From Flavobacterium sp. SUN052 (lineage in GTDB: Bacteria; Bacteroidota; Bacteroidia; Flavobacteriales; Flavobacteriaceae), in NCBI RefSeq assembly GCF_028867935.1, contig NZ_JAPQNS010000008.1:310001-374000 (forward strand): DNA of 64,000 bases, written 5' to 3'. The position numbers were made by a program, and so were the translations under genes. The notes beneath the pieces are model-generated. The model searched no databases. It saw only the letters and a list, made by a program, of their open reading frames with translations, and was not told the origin of the DNA. Numbering within the stretch: the stretch's first letter is position 1; each line of letters starts with the position of its first letter. Shown here in pieces: positions 42,433-52,141 of this stretch.

Positions 42433-43893
42433 CTATTTAGCGAACCACAGTTTCGTTTTCATGTCGTTGGCACCACCCTGCTTAGTCAGGGCTTCCTTGA
42501 AGTTGACGTAATTCAGCGATTCCTCCGAGCCGGGATAAGGCAGGCGTGTTGGAATGACACCAGCGTTTACGTTGATAACCGATGGTTTCAAAGCCGGGAT
42601 GCCAGTCCGACGGTATTCCGTCCACGACTCTACACCTTGCCCGTATAAGGCGATCCACTTCTGCTCCATAATTTGCGTGTAGCCATCAGTACCCGTTTTC
42701 AGCGCGTTGGCCGTCAAGTAAGCTGGAGCTACCGTCAGCTTATACTGGCTAAAGGATGCCGTAATACCGTTGGCATAATTAGTGGCCACATCGCCTGCTG
42801 CCGTGATGCCTTTATACGCCATTTCGGCTTTGATAAAGAGCAGTTCTGCGTAGCTGATGATAACACCGGGTGCCGTAGCCGACACAAAGAATGTTCCCAC
42901 TTTTGAGGTCTTCGATAGCCCCAGGGCATTTGCATCGGCATTCGACAGGCCGTTTGGTACGCCTTTATAATCACCCCCATCAGCGGGTCGGTCGGCGTAC
43001 ACAGCCAGGCGGGCATCACCTAACGACTGCAACTTGGTCACCAAAGTCGCGCTTACCCGGTGATCATCACGGGTTTTGCGGTTCTGGTTGATCGGGTTGT
43101 TATTGTTGGTTGCATCGAGGTAGTTCAGTTGAACGTTGTCGCTGTTGGATGCCAGAACTGGGTATTTGGTGGGGTCGCTCAAGATCCGGTTGATTTCTGT
43201 TTTAACGTCGATAGCTGCATCCGTTTTGCTCAGCATCCGGTTTAGCAGACGAAGGCTCAGCGTGTTGGCGAACTTCTTCCAGCGGTTCAGGTCGTTGGCA
43301 AAGAGAATATCACCCGAAATGGCTTTCGTTTTATCAGCCACGTCGATCATCTCACTGGCTGTCTTTAACTCCTTCACTAAGCCAGCATACACATCTTTCT
43401 GAGCATCGTACTTGGGTTGAAGTTTACCTTCCAAACCCTGAATGGCTTCGGTGTATGGAATATCGCCATAAACATCGGTCAATACCGAAAACACCCACGA
43501 CCGCATGATAACGGCAACTGCCTGGTAGTTTGGGTTATTTCCGTCGACGCCCAGTTTGTAAATGCGCTGGTAATCAGCCAGCGACTCAATATAAAAGGTT
43601 TGCCAGGCACCACTATAAATATCGCTCGTAATGGAATATTGATCGACATCGGTATACTGAATCCGAGCCCAGTATTGTGAAATAAGGTCGCCAATATCCA
43701 TGCCCAGCGAGCCGCCCCAGTAAGCGTCCACAGCGCTTTGAATGCCATGTGGCAAAAAGAGATCGGCAGTGGCAACTGATGGTGCGTTGGGGTTAGTATT
43801 GATCTGATCAAAATCACCTGTGCAGGCCGACGCTCCCAGCATGACAGCCGCCAGAACGGTCTTGTATCGGAATGAAGAGAAGATGCGTTTCAT
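42433..43893 (-). CDS. SusD/RagB-family lipoprotein (SusD-like 2 type)
   Basis: The 486-residue protein has a lipobox in LAAVMLGASACTGDFDQINT and the start NPNAPSVATADLFLP. The conserved blocks are GDIPYTEAIQG, KYDAQKDVYAGLVKEL and ANDLNRWKKFANTLSLRLLNRM. It is the surface lid lipoprotein for the SusC channel 21 bases upstream. The downstream dipeptidase suggests that the ligands may be peptides, though this is context only. Confidence 0.93.
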   Translation of the reverse strand: MKRIFSSFRYKTVLAAVMLGASACTGDFDQINTNPNAPSVATADLFLPHGIQSAVDAYWGGSLGMDIGDLISQYWARIQYTDVDQYSITSDIYSGAWQTFYIESLADYQRIYKLGVDGNNPNYQAVAVIMRSWVFSVLTDVYGDIPYTEAIQGLEGKLQPKYDAQKDVYAGLVKELKTASEMIDVADKTKAISGDILFANDLNRWKKFANTLSLRLLNRMLSKTDAAIDVKTEINRILSDPTKYPVLASNSDNVQLNYLDATNNNNPINQNRKTRDDHRVSATLVTKLQSLGDARLAVYADRPADGGDYKGVPNGLSNADANALGLSKTSKVGTFFVSATAPGVIISYAELLFIKAEMAYKGITAAGDVATNYANGITASFSQYKLTVAPAYLTANALKTGTDGYTQIMEQKWIALYGQGVESWTEYRRTGIPALKPSVINVNAGVIPTRLPYPGSEESLNYVNFKEALTKQGGANDMKTKLWFAK

Positions 43894-43914
43894 GCTTATA
43901 CGATTTAAAGTCTG

Positions 43915-46900
43915 TTACAGGTTGAAAGAGATGTTGAAGCCCACCGTGCGGGTGGTTGGAATCTGACCATTTTCGATGCCTTGCAGGTTACCATCGTTAT
44001 AGTAGCTGGTCTCGGGATCAATATGGGGCACGTTGCTGTGGAGCAGCGCCAGATTCCGCCCAACAACCGAAATAGCCAGATCACGGAACGGTAACCGCTT
44101 AATGAACTGCCCTGACAGCACATACGTAAACTTGGCCTCGCGGAATTTCACGAAACTACCGTCGAAAATAGTACCCTCGTTGTTGGTGAGCGAGTAGTAT
44201 TTCTTGTGCCATTCTTCCGACGAAATCCGGGTAGTGTTTGGCACATAGTTTGGCTCAGTAGCCGTGCCAACGTTTACAACGCCCTGCCCAACAATGCCCT
44301 CTTCACGACCAACCAGGGTTTCTTTTAGGACGCCCGTGTAGCGGCCGATATTCACCGTCTGCGAGAAAATGTCTCCGCCGTGCTTTACATCAATTAGGGT
44401 ACTCAGCGAGAATCGTTTGTAGCTGAATGTATTCTGAAGTCCACCAATCCACTTCGGTGTAAAGTTGCCCAGAATCCGGCGGGTTGGGTTAATCTGTGGA
44501 TAACCACTCTTGTCGTATACGATATTGCCGTTGGGATCACGGAGGAAGCCCTGCCCGAAGAACGTGCCGTATGGCTGACCAACCCGCGCTTCAATCGACA
44601 TACCCCGCACGGTACCCAGCGTATAGGTAGTTAATCCTTCGGCGAGTTCAACAACTTTGTTACGGTTCTGCGCCCAGTTTATAGCAACGTCCCACTGAAA
44701 ACTACCGGTTTTAACGGGGGTAGCCGATAGCTGTACTTCAACGCCTTTGTTCTGCAACTTACCAGCATTCAGCAGCTTCGAGGTAAACCCACTCGCCTGC
44801 GACACGTTCACGTCCAGAATCTGGTTGAACGACTCTTTATTGTAATACGTCACATCAAGGCCAACGCGGTTGTTCCAGAGTTTAACCTCAGCACCAATCT
44901 CGTAGGAGTTAGTAATTTCTGGTTTCAGGCCCGCGTTCAGCATAGCGTTATTCTCCGACAGCGTCGGCGTACTGCCCCAGGGGTTTTCGTATTTGTAGGC
45001 CTGCACCAGACGGAAGGCATCGGTGTCGTTGCCCACCCGAGCAATACCAGCCCGCAATTTGGCAAACGACAGGATACGGGAGTTCATATTGAACATGTCG
45101 GTCAGAACAGCACTTACCGCTGCCGATGGGTAGAAGTAGGAGCGGTTACTGCTCGGCAAGGCACTCGACCAGTCGTTGCGGGCGGTCAAATCGAGGAACA
45201 GGTAGTTACGGAAACCGACGTTGGCAGCGGCATAGGCACTGTTCACCACTTTTTCGGTGTATGAGTTTTCAGCGACTTTAGCCTGACGCGAGTTACCGAG
45301 GTTCCAGACGCGGGGAATGGCCAGTTCGGTAGCGCCCATGTAGTTGCGCTGGTAATAATTCCGGCGGTGGTTGCCACCCAGGTTAGCTGTTACATCGAAC
45401 TCACCAAACTTATGCGTAGCGTTGAGCAGGAAATCGGAGTTTGACTCACGAACAAAAATCTGCTCTTCGTTGTAACTGTCGTATTGCTTAGCGCCGTTGA
45501 GGTTATCGATCCGGGCCGCATTTTTGGTTTTCCGACGGTCTTCGTAGACATCAGTTCCGCTGCGGGCGGTCAACGTTAGCCAGGGCGTGAATTTGTAGGT
45601 TGCTGCGAGGTTACCGTAGATCCGGTCACGTTCGTTGGCTTTTGTGCTCAGGTTCAGCACATAGTATGGATTAGTCCAGTAATTGTAGTTCCAGTTGTTC
45701 TGATAAATGCTGTTGGGTGCCTGGTATGTTTTCAGCTTCTCCATATCGACCTGCCGACCGAACCAGATAAAATAGAGTCCCCAGTTGGTGCGGTTATCGC
45801 TACCATCCACTACGTAGTTACCCGTTGCGCGAATGTTCAGTTTGCTGGTGAGGTTCCAGCCAGCGTTGAGCGAAACAGTCCGGCGTTTGTAGTCGGTGTT
45901 GGGCAGAATACCCGTTTGAGTCAGGTTCGTGAACGAAAGCCGGAAGTCGCCGTTGGCATTACCCCCTGTGATGGATACGTTGTTGGTGAGCGTGCGACCC
46001 GTCTGGAAAAATTGGTTTACGTTGTCAGGGTGCGGAATAAACGGCGTTGGCGTACGGGTTCCGTTGGCCGCAATGGGCGAATCGAACTGCGGCAGCAACC
46101 GACCATCCATTTTTGGCCCCCAGCTTTCGTCCACACCATCATTGACGCCTTTGCCGGTGCCATCTACAAACGAAAACTGCCCTTTATTCCCCTGTCCGTA
46201 TTCATTTTGCCATTCAGGCTGGCGGAATGGGCTATCGAAAGCCGTGTTCGAATTAACCGACACGCCAATTCCTTTCGATCCTTTGCCGCTTTTTGTCGTG
46301 ATCAGAATAACGCCGTTAGCCCCGCGAGAGCCATAGAGAGCAGCCGCACTGGGCCCTTTCAGCACGCTGACGTTATCAATATCATCGGGGTTAAGCGACG
46401 AGGCTCCGTTGCCGTAGTCGATCCCCGTACCAGAACCATAATTACCATTGTCGATGGGAACGCCATCCACCACAAAAAGAGGTTGGTTGTTGCTGCCAAT
46501 GGAGCTGGCTCCGCGAATCAGAATCCGCGACGAGGCTCCGGGAGCGCCGTTGGAGCCGGTTATTTGCACCCCAGCTATTTTTCCGGAAAGAGCATTAACG
46601 AAGTTGGTTGTGCGGGCCTGCGTCAGTTGCTTGCCGCTTACCTCCTGCACGGCGTAGCCAAGTGCTTTTTTCTCGCGGGTGATCCCGAGGGCTGTCACAA
46701 CCACTTCGCCCAGAATCGACTCGTCTTCATCCAGCGAAACATCGATGGTTGTTTTGGCTCCAGCAGCTACTTCCTGCGGTTTGTAGCCGATGAATGAAAC
46801 CACCAAAACAGCATTTTCTGGAGTCGTGAGCGCAAACTCGCCATTTGCGTTGGTAGTCGTTCCGCGATCTGTTCCTTTGATGAGTACGTTGGCACCGGGC

Positions 46901-47016
46901 AGTCCCGATCCGTCCTTTGCCAATATGCGTCCTTTGAGCGTTCGATCCTGCGCATAACTTGCTAAACTGATAAGCATGGCAGTAAAGAGGCAACATGCCG
47001 TAAACACTTTTCTCAT
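43915..47016 (-). CDS. SusC/RagA-family TonB-linked outer membrane channel
   Basis: The protein starts at ATG 47016 with a signal peptide (VFTACCLFTAMLISLASYAQ). The carboxypeptidase-like domain (LKGRILAKDGSGLPGANVLI) and the SusC box LGEVVVTALGITREKKALGY follow. The plug is PGASSRILIRGASSIGSNNQP, then LFVVDGVPID. About 22 barrel strands end NISFNL. No STN domain is present. It is the first gene of a SusC-SusD-dipeptidase unit. The in-frame TTG at 47022 is less likely. Confidence 0.95.
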   Translation of the reverse strand: MRKVFTACCLFTAMLISLASYAQDRTLKGRILAKDGSGLPGANVLIKGTDRGTTTNANGEFALTTPENAVLVVSFIGYKPQEVAAGAKTTIDVSLDEDESILGEVVVTALGITREKKALGYAVQEVSGKQLTQARTTNFVNALSGKIAGVQITGSNGAPGASSRILIRGASSIGSNNQPLFVVDGVPIDNGNYGSGTGIDYGNGASSLNPDDIDNVSVLKGPSAAALYGSRGANGVILITTKSGKGSKGIGVSVNSNTAFDSPFRQPEWQNEYGQGNKGQFSFVDGTGKGVNDGVDESWGPKMDGRLLPQFDSPIAANGTRTPTPFIPHPDNVNQFFQTGRTLTNNVSITGGNANGDFRLSFTNLTQTGILPNTDYKRRTVSLNAGWNLTSKLNIRATGNYVVDGSDNRTNWGLYFIWFGRQVDMEKLKTYQAPNSIYQNNWNYNYWTNPYYVLNLSTKANERDRIYGNLAATYKFTPWLTLTARSGTDVYEDRRKTKNAARIDNLNGAKQYDSYNEEQIFVRESNSDFLLNATHKFGEFDVTANLGGNHRRNYYQRNYMGATELAIPRVWNLGNSRQAKVAENSYTEKVVNSAYAAANVGFRNYLFLDLTARNDWSSALPSSNRSYFYPSAAVSAVLTDMFNMNSRILSFAKLRAGIARVGNDTDAFRLVQAYKYENPWGSTPTLSENNAMLNAGLKPEITNSYEIGAEVKLWNNRVGLDVTYYNKESFNQILDVNVSQASGFTSKLLNAGKLQNKGVEVQLSATPVKTGSFQWDVAINWAQNRNKVVELAEGLTTYTLGTVRGMSIEARVGQPYGTFFGQGFLRDPNGNIVYDKSGYPQINPTRRILGNFTPKWIGGLQNTFSYKRFSLSTLIDVKHGGDIFSQTVNIGRYTGVLKETLVGREEGIVGQGVVNVGTATEPNYVPNTTRISSEEWHKKYYSLTNNEGTIFDGSFVKFREAKFTYVLSGQFIKRLPFRDLAISVVGRNLALLHSNVPHIDPETSYYNDGNLQGIENGQIPTTRTVGFNISFNL

Positions 47017-47429
47017 GGCCAATCTGATGTTAAATTGTTAGGGATAATTTGTATTATTTCAACAGTCGTAATTCTGTCTATGACAGTAATGTCGACTGCA
47101 TTAATTCAAACTAAGGCGGCCACCTTGAATTATGCAGGGGTTATTGTCTCACTTGTTTTCCAACAAGAACTTCGCAAGTATATTGAGTTTTCTATTACAT
47201 GTAAAATTAAATTAGGCAATAATGAAATAATTTAAAATATATATTGGTTTTACACTAAAAAGGCAAGTGAAATAATAGGTCAGCTAAAAATTGACATCAG
47301 GGCGATCGGTACGAATGGTTGTTATGTCTCACACAATTGCACTATACCGATAATTTCTTTATAACTTACTTTTATCACTTATCCACGAAAACTCTGATTT
47401 TGAGCTGGTTTAGCGAACCGAATAGTTAC

Positions 47430-47463
47430 AAAAAAACCACCCTATTTCTTTAACAGGGCGGCT
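47430..47463 (-). terminator. Terminator after the methyltransferase gene
   Basis: On the minus strand CCGCCCT and AGGGTGG pair with one G-T pair across an 11-base loop, followed by seven T. It is in the right direction for transcripts leaving the methyltransferase gene. Confidence 0.7.
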
Positions 47464-47501
47464 TCCAAATGAGAAATTCTTTCAAGGTGCATTGTAAAAA
47501 T

Positions 47502-47595
47502 TGCTGCCGCGAGGGCCTTCGACTCCGCTCAGGCTGACGGTAAACGCTCAAGTTGGTTGTCAGCCTGAGCGGAGTCGAAGGCCCTCGCGGCAGCA
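47502..47595. repeat. Perfect 37-base inverted repeat with 20-base loop
   Basis: Arms 47502-47538 and 47559-47595 are exact reverse complements. They contain CCTTCGACTCCGCTCAGGCT, a word I recall as common in intergenic hairpins of many Bacteroidota. No T-tract follows. It looks like a dispersed palindromic element. Confidence 0.88.
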
Positions 47596-47667
47596 TTCAA
47601 GTTAGAATTGTCAGTCAATCATGAGCCTGTCATACATAGTTTGATTAAAATTTCGCCGACCAAACAA

Positions 47668-48405
47668 TTAGGATTTGCTACAGGAGAGGCCGATTACAGG
47701 TTTATGCGTTAAAATGTCAGTCCAGTAAGCGCTGCCGAATTCGTCGATTCCGTCCGAAGAAGCCTGCAACGAATGCCATTCAATATTGGACAAACCAGCC
47801 TGTTGTAAAGCGGTTTCGTGCGTAGACTTGGCCAGGTGATAGTTGGTAACGGCAATATTGCTTCCGTCGGGTTGGTAAAAACGATACGTAATAGGTGCCC
47901 CCTCTGAATAACTCTCATTTTCGCGGGTGAAACCATACGGGAACATCATTTCGACAGCGCATTGATAATCGGGGTTGCTGTTGATCGTAACGAATCGGCC
48001 ACCGGGCTTCAAATGGTTGGCAATTACCTCGCCCATTCGGCGCAGTTCGTCGGCATTCTGAGCGTAGTTCAGCAGATAGGAAGCACAAACAATATCAAAC
48101 GTTTGGTTGAGATTGAGTTGTAAAGCATCCTGACAGTAATATTCGAGGCCCAGCGGGTTTTGTTCTTCGGTCTCTCGGGCAAGCCGGATCATTTCCTCCG
48201 AAATATCGACACCCACCACGTTGGCTGCACCGCGCAGTTTGATTTGCCGCGTGTAAAACCCTTCTCCGCACGCTAAGTCAAGTACGTTTAGATTCGCTAG
48301 GCTACCCACTAATTCAAATAGTGTATACGACTCTACATGTTTTCTCCAGGGGAGCATTTTTGACGCGCGGTATTCTTTCGCAATAGCATTGTAGTCTGTT
48401 GCCAT
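47668..48405 (-). CDS. Class I SAM-dependent methyltransferase
   Basis: ATG at 48405 gives about 245 residues beginning MATDYNAIAKEYRASKM; an in-frame TTG lies at 48477. The SAM site is seen in NVLDLACGEGFYTRQI, GVDISEEMIRLARE and the FDIVCASYLLNYA strand. The C-terminal SYSEGAPITYRFYQPDG segment may shape the acceptor site. The acceptor is unknown. The gene stands alone with its own promoter and terminator. Confidence 0.88.
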   Translation of the reverse strand: MATDYNAIAKEYRASKMLPWRKHVESYTLFELVGSLANLNVLDLACGEGFYTRQIKLRGAANVVGVDISEEMIRLARETEEQNPLGLEYYCQDALQLNLNQTFDIVCASYLLNYAQNADELRRMGEVIANHLKPGGRFVTINSNPDYQCAVEMMFPYGFTRENESYSEGAPITYRFYQPDGSNIAVTNYHLAKSTHETALQQAGLSNIEWHSLQASSDGIDEFGSAYWTDILTHKPVIGLSCSKS

Positions 48406-48495
48406 GATCGGGAAACGGTTAAAGAGGGAATAGTTTTCTGTTAAGACAATAGTTGCCCAGGCCATCTGCTTAGGCAAAGCTTATATGTCGACTTT

Positions 48496-48503
48496 CAAAT
48501 ATA
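48496..48503 (-). promoter_or_regulatory. -7 element of the methyltransferase gene
   Basis: On the minus strand the sequence reads TATATTTG, matching TAnnTTTG. It lies 90 bases before the chosen ATG. Confidence 0.45.
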
Positions 48504-48604
48504 ACCGAACTTTATAACAAAAGAATAATTGCTTTAATAGATTGACAAATAACCATTTAGAAGAAATAGCAATACCAAAGTTTAACGTAACAGGCACAAA
48601 AAAC

Positions 48605-48658
48605 AAACTGTCCATTCTGGATTGCTTGTTGTATGCAGCAATCTAGAATGGACAGTTT
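48605..48658 (-). terminator. Terminator after the GH63 gene
   Basis: Arms 48605-48626 and 48637-48658 pair over 22 bases with one mismatch. On the minus strand a run GTTTGTTTTTTG follows. It should end the glycosidase transcript. Confidence 0.8.
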
Positions 48659-48692
48659 TATGGTATGCTCTCAAAAGCGTGATGAATACTCC

Positions 48693-51365
48693 TTACTTCG
48701 CCACAACATTGGCTTTGTCGGTCTGATAAATGTGCAGGTATTCAATCAAATCAGCTACTAAACCTGTCCAGCCAGTTTGGTGAGCCGCCCCTAGACCCGC
48801 GCCAACATCGCCGTGGAAATACTCGAAAAACAGGTACAGGTCTTTGAAGTTGGGGTCATTCTGAAATTTCGGTTCGTTGCCAAAAGCCGGAATCAGGCCC
48901 GTTTTCTCATCGCGCCGGAAAATGTTGATCAGACGCTCTGACACCTGAACGGCGGCTTCTTTAATGCTCATTACCTGCCCCGAATGGGTTGGGTATTCAA
49001 TCTCGAAATCGTCGCCGTAGTATTGATAAAACTTCAGGAGCGAGTCAATCAGCAGAAAGTTAACCGGGAACCACACCGGGCCACGCCAGTTTGAATTCCC
49101 CCCAAAAACGCTCGTTTCCGACTCCGCCGGTACGTATTTAACCTGAAAAACCTCACCGTTGAGTCCAAACTGATAGGGTTGCTTTTCGTGGAATTTCGAC
49201 AGGGCCCGGATGCCATAATCCGATAAAAACTCCGACTCATCGAACATCCGTTTCAGCAGCATTTTCATCCGGTGGCCCCGTAGCAGCGAGAGCAGGTGCG
49301 TTTCGCCCTTACCCGGCTCATGCCAGCGCGATACCAGCGAAGCCAGATCGGGGCGGTTTTTCAAAACCCACTCCAAACGACGTTTGAAATCGGGGAGTTT
49401 ATTCAATAGCTCTTCGTCCAGAACCTCTACTGCAAACAGCGGAATCAACCCCACCATCGACCGGATTTTGAGCAGTCGGGCGTTGTTGTCGGGCGTATGC
49501 AGCACATCATAATAAAACTGATCGACCTCGTCCCACAAGCTAATGTGTTCTTTACCGAGGTTGTTCATGGCCGACGCAATGTGCAGGAAGTGCTCGAAAA
49601 ACTTGCTGGCCATGTCCTGATAGGAAGGCCGGGTAATAGCAATCTCGCACGAGATACGGAGCATGTTCAGCGTGTACATCGCCATCCAGCCCGTACCATC
49701 TGCCTGCTCGATACGCCCGCCCATCGGCAACGGCTGGCTCCGGTCAAACACCCCAATATTATCGAGGCCGAGGAAGCCCCCACCGAAAATGTTATTACCG
49801 GCAACGTCTTTGCGGTTTACCCACCACGTGAAGTTCAGAAGCAGTTTGTGGAACACCCGCTCCAGAAAGCCTACGTCGCCCACGCCGTTCATCTGCTTGT
49901 CTATCTCGTACACTTTCCAGGTTGCCCAGGCGTGAACGGGTGGGTTCACATCCGAGAAATTCCATTCGTAGGCTGGAATCTGCCCGTTGGGGTGCATGTA
50001 GTATTCCCGCAGCACAACCGCTAGCTGACGTTTGGCAAAGTGCGGGTCGAGCCGGGCGAGGGTGAGCGTGTGGAATGCCAGATCCCAGGCAGCAAACCAC
50101 GGGTATTCCCATTTGTCGGGCATACTCAGGATGTTGGCCGTGTACATATGCCGCCACGTCTCATTGCGGGCATAGACCCGCCCCTGAAACGGCACCGGCA
50201 TTTTGGGATCACCCTTGAGCCACTCGTTGACGTTGTAATAATAAAACTGCTTGTTCCAGAGCATACCCGCATAGGCTTGCCGCTGAATATTCAGCAGTTC
50301 GGTGTTTTCGATATTCTGCTGGAGACCCCGATAAAAAGCATCCGCTTCATGCTGGCGAGCTTCGAAAATAGAATCGAAATCGTCAAACGGGCGGCTTAAT
50401 AGTGTATTTTGACTGAACCGCACCCGCACACTGACGGATTTGCCTGGTTCAACAGTACGGGCGTAGTGCGCCGATGCTTTGGTACCGATACGGTTCGGAT
50501 TAACGGCATTTTCCTTACCAGCAACAATGTAATCGTTGATGCCATCTTTAGGAAAAGCCGTTGTGTTTGGCCGACCGTAGAGCCGCTCGGTATTTGTTTC
50601 GTTTTCGCAAAAGAGCAGGTCATCAGCTCCTTCGCAGTAAAATTTATATTTCCCTAACTGCTTATGATTCACCTCAATCTGACTGTTGGCAATGCCCGTC
50701 AGCATGGGTCGTGTATTGTACTGATCGTATCCCCACGACCACGTATTCCGAAACCAGATCGTAGGCAGCAGGGTAATTGGTGCCGCTTCGGTACCGCGAT
50801 TGTGAGCCGTTATTTTTACTAACCAGTCGTTCTGGTCCGCTTTAGCGTACTCGATAAAGACGTCGAAGTAATCGTCATTCTCGAAAATGCCCGTATCAAC
50901 TAATTCAAATTCAGGGTCCTGACGCGACCGGCGCATGGTTTCAATCACCAGTCGGTTATAGGGGAATTCCTGCTGAGGATACTTGTAGAGCATCTTCATG
51001 TAGGAGTGCGTCGGCGTACTGTCCAGGTAATAATACAGTTCCTTCACATCCTCCCCGTGATTCCCTTCTGGCCCCGCTAGCCCAAAAAATCGTTCTTTCA
51101 GAATCCCGTCGCGGTGGTTCCAGAGCGACAGGGCGAAACAAACGTGTCCTTTATTATCCGATATGCCGCCAATGCCCTCCTCGCCCCATCGGTAAGCCCG
51201 TGAGCGAGCCATTTCATGCGTTACGTTATTCCAGGCATCACCGTAGGGGCTATAATCCTCGCGAACAGTTCCCCAGGCGCGGTCGGTTAGGTAAGGTCCC
51301 CACTTTTTCCAGCCCTTATTATCCGGGCGGTCATATATGCGTAGTTTCTCAGCGTCAGCACTCAT
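48693..51365 (-). CDS. GH63-family glucosidase (MGH1-like)
   Basis: ATG at 51365 gives about 890 residues without a signal peptide. Conserved features are SADAEKLRIYDRPD and YLTDRAWGTVREDYSPYGDAW near the start, YPWFAAWDLAFHTLTLARLD near the middle and GAAHQTGWTGLVADLIEYL at the end. These fit the large cytoplasmic glucosidase group of GH63/MGH1 with an alpha/alpha barrel. The likely substrate is a glucosylated glycerate, mannosyl-glycerate or oligosaccharide, which cannot be decided here. Confidence 0.88.
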   Translation of the reverse strand: MSADAEKLRIYDRPDNKGWKKWGPYLTDRAWGTVREDYSPYGDAWNNVTHEMARSRAYRWGEEGIGGISDNKGHVCFALSLWNHRDGILKERFFGLAGPEGNHGEDVKELYYYLDSTPTHSYMKMLYKYPQQEFPYNRLVIETMRRSRQDPEFELVDTGIFENDDYFDVFIEYAKADQNDWLVKITAHNRGTEAAPITLLPTIWFRNTWSWGYDQYNTRPMLTGIANSQIEVNHKQLGKYKFYCEGADDLLFCENETNTERLYGRPNTTAFPKDGINDYIVAGKENAVNPNRIGTKASAHYARTVEPGKSVSVRVRFSQNTLLSRPFDDFDSIFEARQHEADAFYRGLQQNIENTELLNIQRQAYAGMLWNKQFYYYNVNEWLKGDPKMPVPFQGRVYARNETWRHMYTANILSMPDKWEYPWFAAWDLAFHTLTLARLDPHFAKRQLAVVLREYYMHPNGQIPAYEWNFSDVNPPVHAWATWKVYEIDKQMNGVGDVGFLERVFHKLLLNFTWWVNRKDVAGNNIFGGGFLGLDNIGVFDRSQPLPMGGRIEQADGTGWMAMYTLNMLRISCEIAITRPSYQDMASKFFEHFLHIASAMNNLGKEHISLWDEVDQFYYDVLHTPDNNARLLKIRSMVGLIPLFAVEVLDEELLNKLPDFKRRLEWVLKNRPDLASLVSRWHEPGKGETHLLSLLRGHRMKMLLKRMFDESEFLSDYGIRALSKFHEKQPYQFGLNGEVFQVKYVPAESETSVFGGNSNWRGPVWFPVNFLLIDSLLKFYQYYGDDFEIEYPTHSGQVMSIKEAAVQVSERLINIFRRDEKTGLIPAFGNEPKFQNDPNFKDLYLFFEYFHGDVGAGLGAAHQTGWTGLVADLIEYLHIYQTDKANVVAK

Positions 51366-51411
51366 AGGCAAACAGTTGGGCTTCGTTAGTTTCTCATGGT
51401 GGATGAACCCT

Positions 51412-51419
51412 CAAAGATA
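51412..51419 (-). promoter_or_regulatory. -7 element of the GH63 gene
   Basis: On the minus strand the sequence reads TATCTTTG, an exact match to TAnnTTTG, 46 bases before the ATG at 51365. Confidence 0.5.
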
Positions 51420-51594
51420 GTATGCAGGGCGAACAACATAGCCTGAATTGATCTACTAATAGTGGTTTTTTGGTAAAATAAGGTTGATTTCGAGTCGTTT
51501 AAGAATAGACTGGGCGAACACATTCAAACGCCAAATCGGTAGTTTGACGTCAATGTTCTACTTTTAGTGCTGATTCTGAACACAAAATTTTATA

Positions 51595-52140
51595 GTGAAA
51601 AGACGTAATGCCTTGAAAATGGTGGCTACTACAGTTGGCGGACTGGTAGCCCTGCCCGGATGGGCCACTAACTGGAACCTCGATTCGCTCCGATCGGCGG
51701 GTCCTTCCGCCCAGTTACTATCCACTACTGAACTCGATTTGCTGGGCGAAATCATCGACATCATCATTCCAGTCACCACCGAAGGGCAAACCACTGTGCC
51801 GGGGGCAAAGAGCCTGAATGTGCATCAGTTTATTGAGAAAATGGTGACCGATTGTTACGATACAGCCACTCAGAGCACGTTTCGGAAAGGGCTGAACAGT
51901 GTGGACACTGTTACACTAGACACCATTGGCATGCCGTTTCTGGAAGGCGATACTGACCAGCGACTCAATATGCTACGTTTGATGAGTCAATCGGCCGACG
52001 CAACCCAGAAGAGCTTTATGACACTCGTTAAAGCTCTGACAATTCGTGGCTATATGACTTCTGAATATGTCATGACAAACATTACCCATTTTGAAATGGC
52101 TCCGGCCCGATACAACGGGTTTATGCCTGTAAAAAAATAG
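51595..52140 (+). CDS. Gluconate 2-dehydrogenase subunit 3-like protein
   Basis: The 181-residue protein starts from GTG. It has a Tat-type signal (MKRRNALKMVATTVGGLVAL). The family region includes LLSTTELDLLGEIIDIIIP, VPGAKSLNVHQFIEKMV and GYMTSEYVMTNI. It is the small partner of the membrane-bound flavoprotein dehydrogenase encoded 1 base downstream. In such pairs the small subunit carries the export signal for the complex. Confidence 0.88.
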   Translation: MKRRNALKMVATTVGGLVALPGWATNWNLDSLRSAGPSAQLLSTTELDLLGEIIDIIIPVTTEGQTTVPGAKSLNVHQFIEKMVTDCYDTATQSTFRKGLNSVDTVTLDTIGMPFLEGDTDQRLNMLRLMSQSADATQKSFMTLVKALTIRGYMTSEYVMTNITHFEMAPARYNGFMPVKK

Positions 52141-52141
52141 C

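Larger units (their letters stand above)
47023..47667. other. 645-base intergenic stretch with AT-rich sequence and hairpins
   Basis: No gene was found here. The first 400 bases are AT-rich and should hold the SusC operon promoter on the minus strand, but no clear TAnnTTTG was seen. Near 47430-47463 lies a terminator for the methyltransferase gene, and at 47502-47595 a long palindrome. Confidence 0.7.

Noticed and set aside
45916..46797. A 293-codon open frame on the plus strand inside the SusC gene
   Set aside because: It is antisense to clear SusC plug and barrel coding sequence and its translation is Arg/Val-rich without any family motif.
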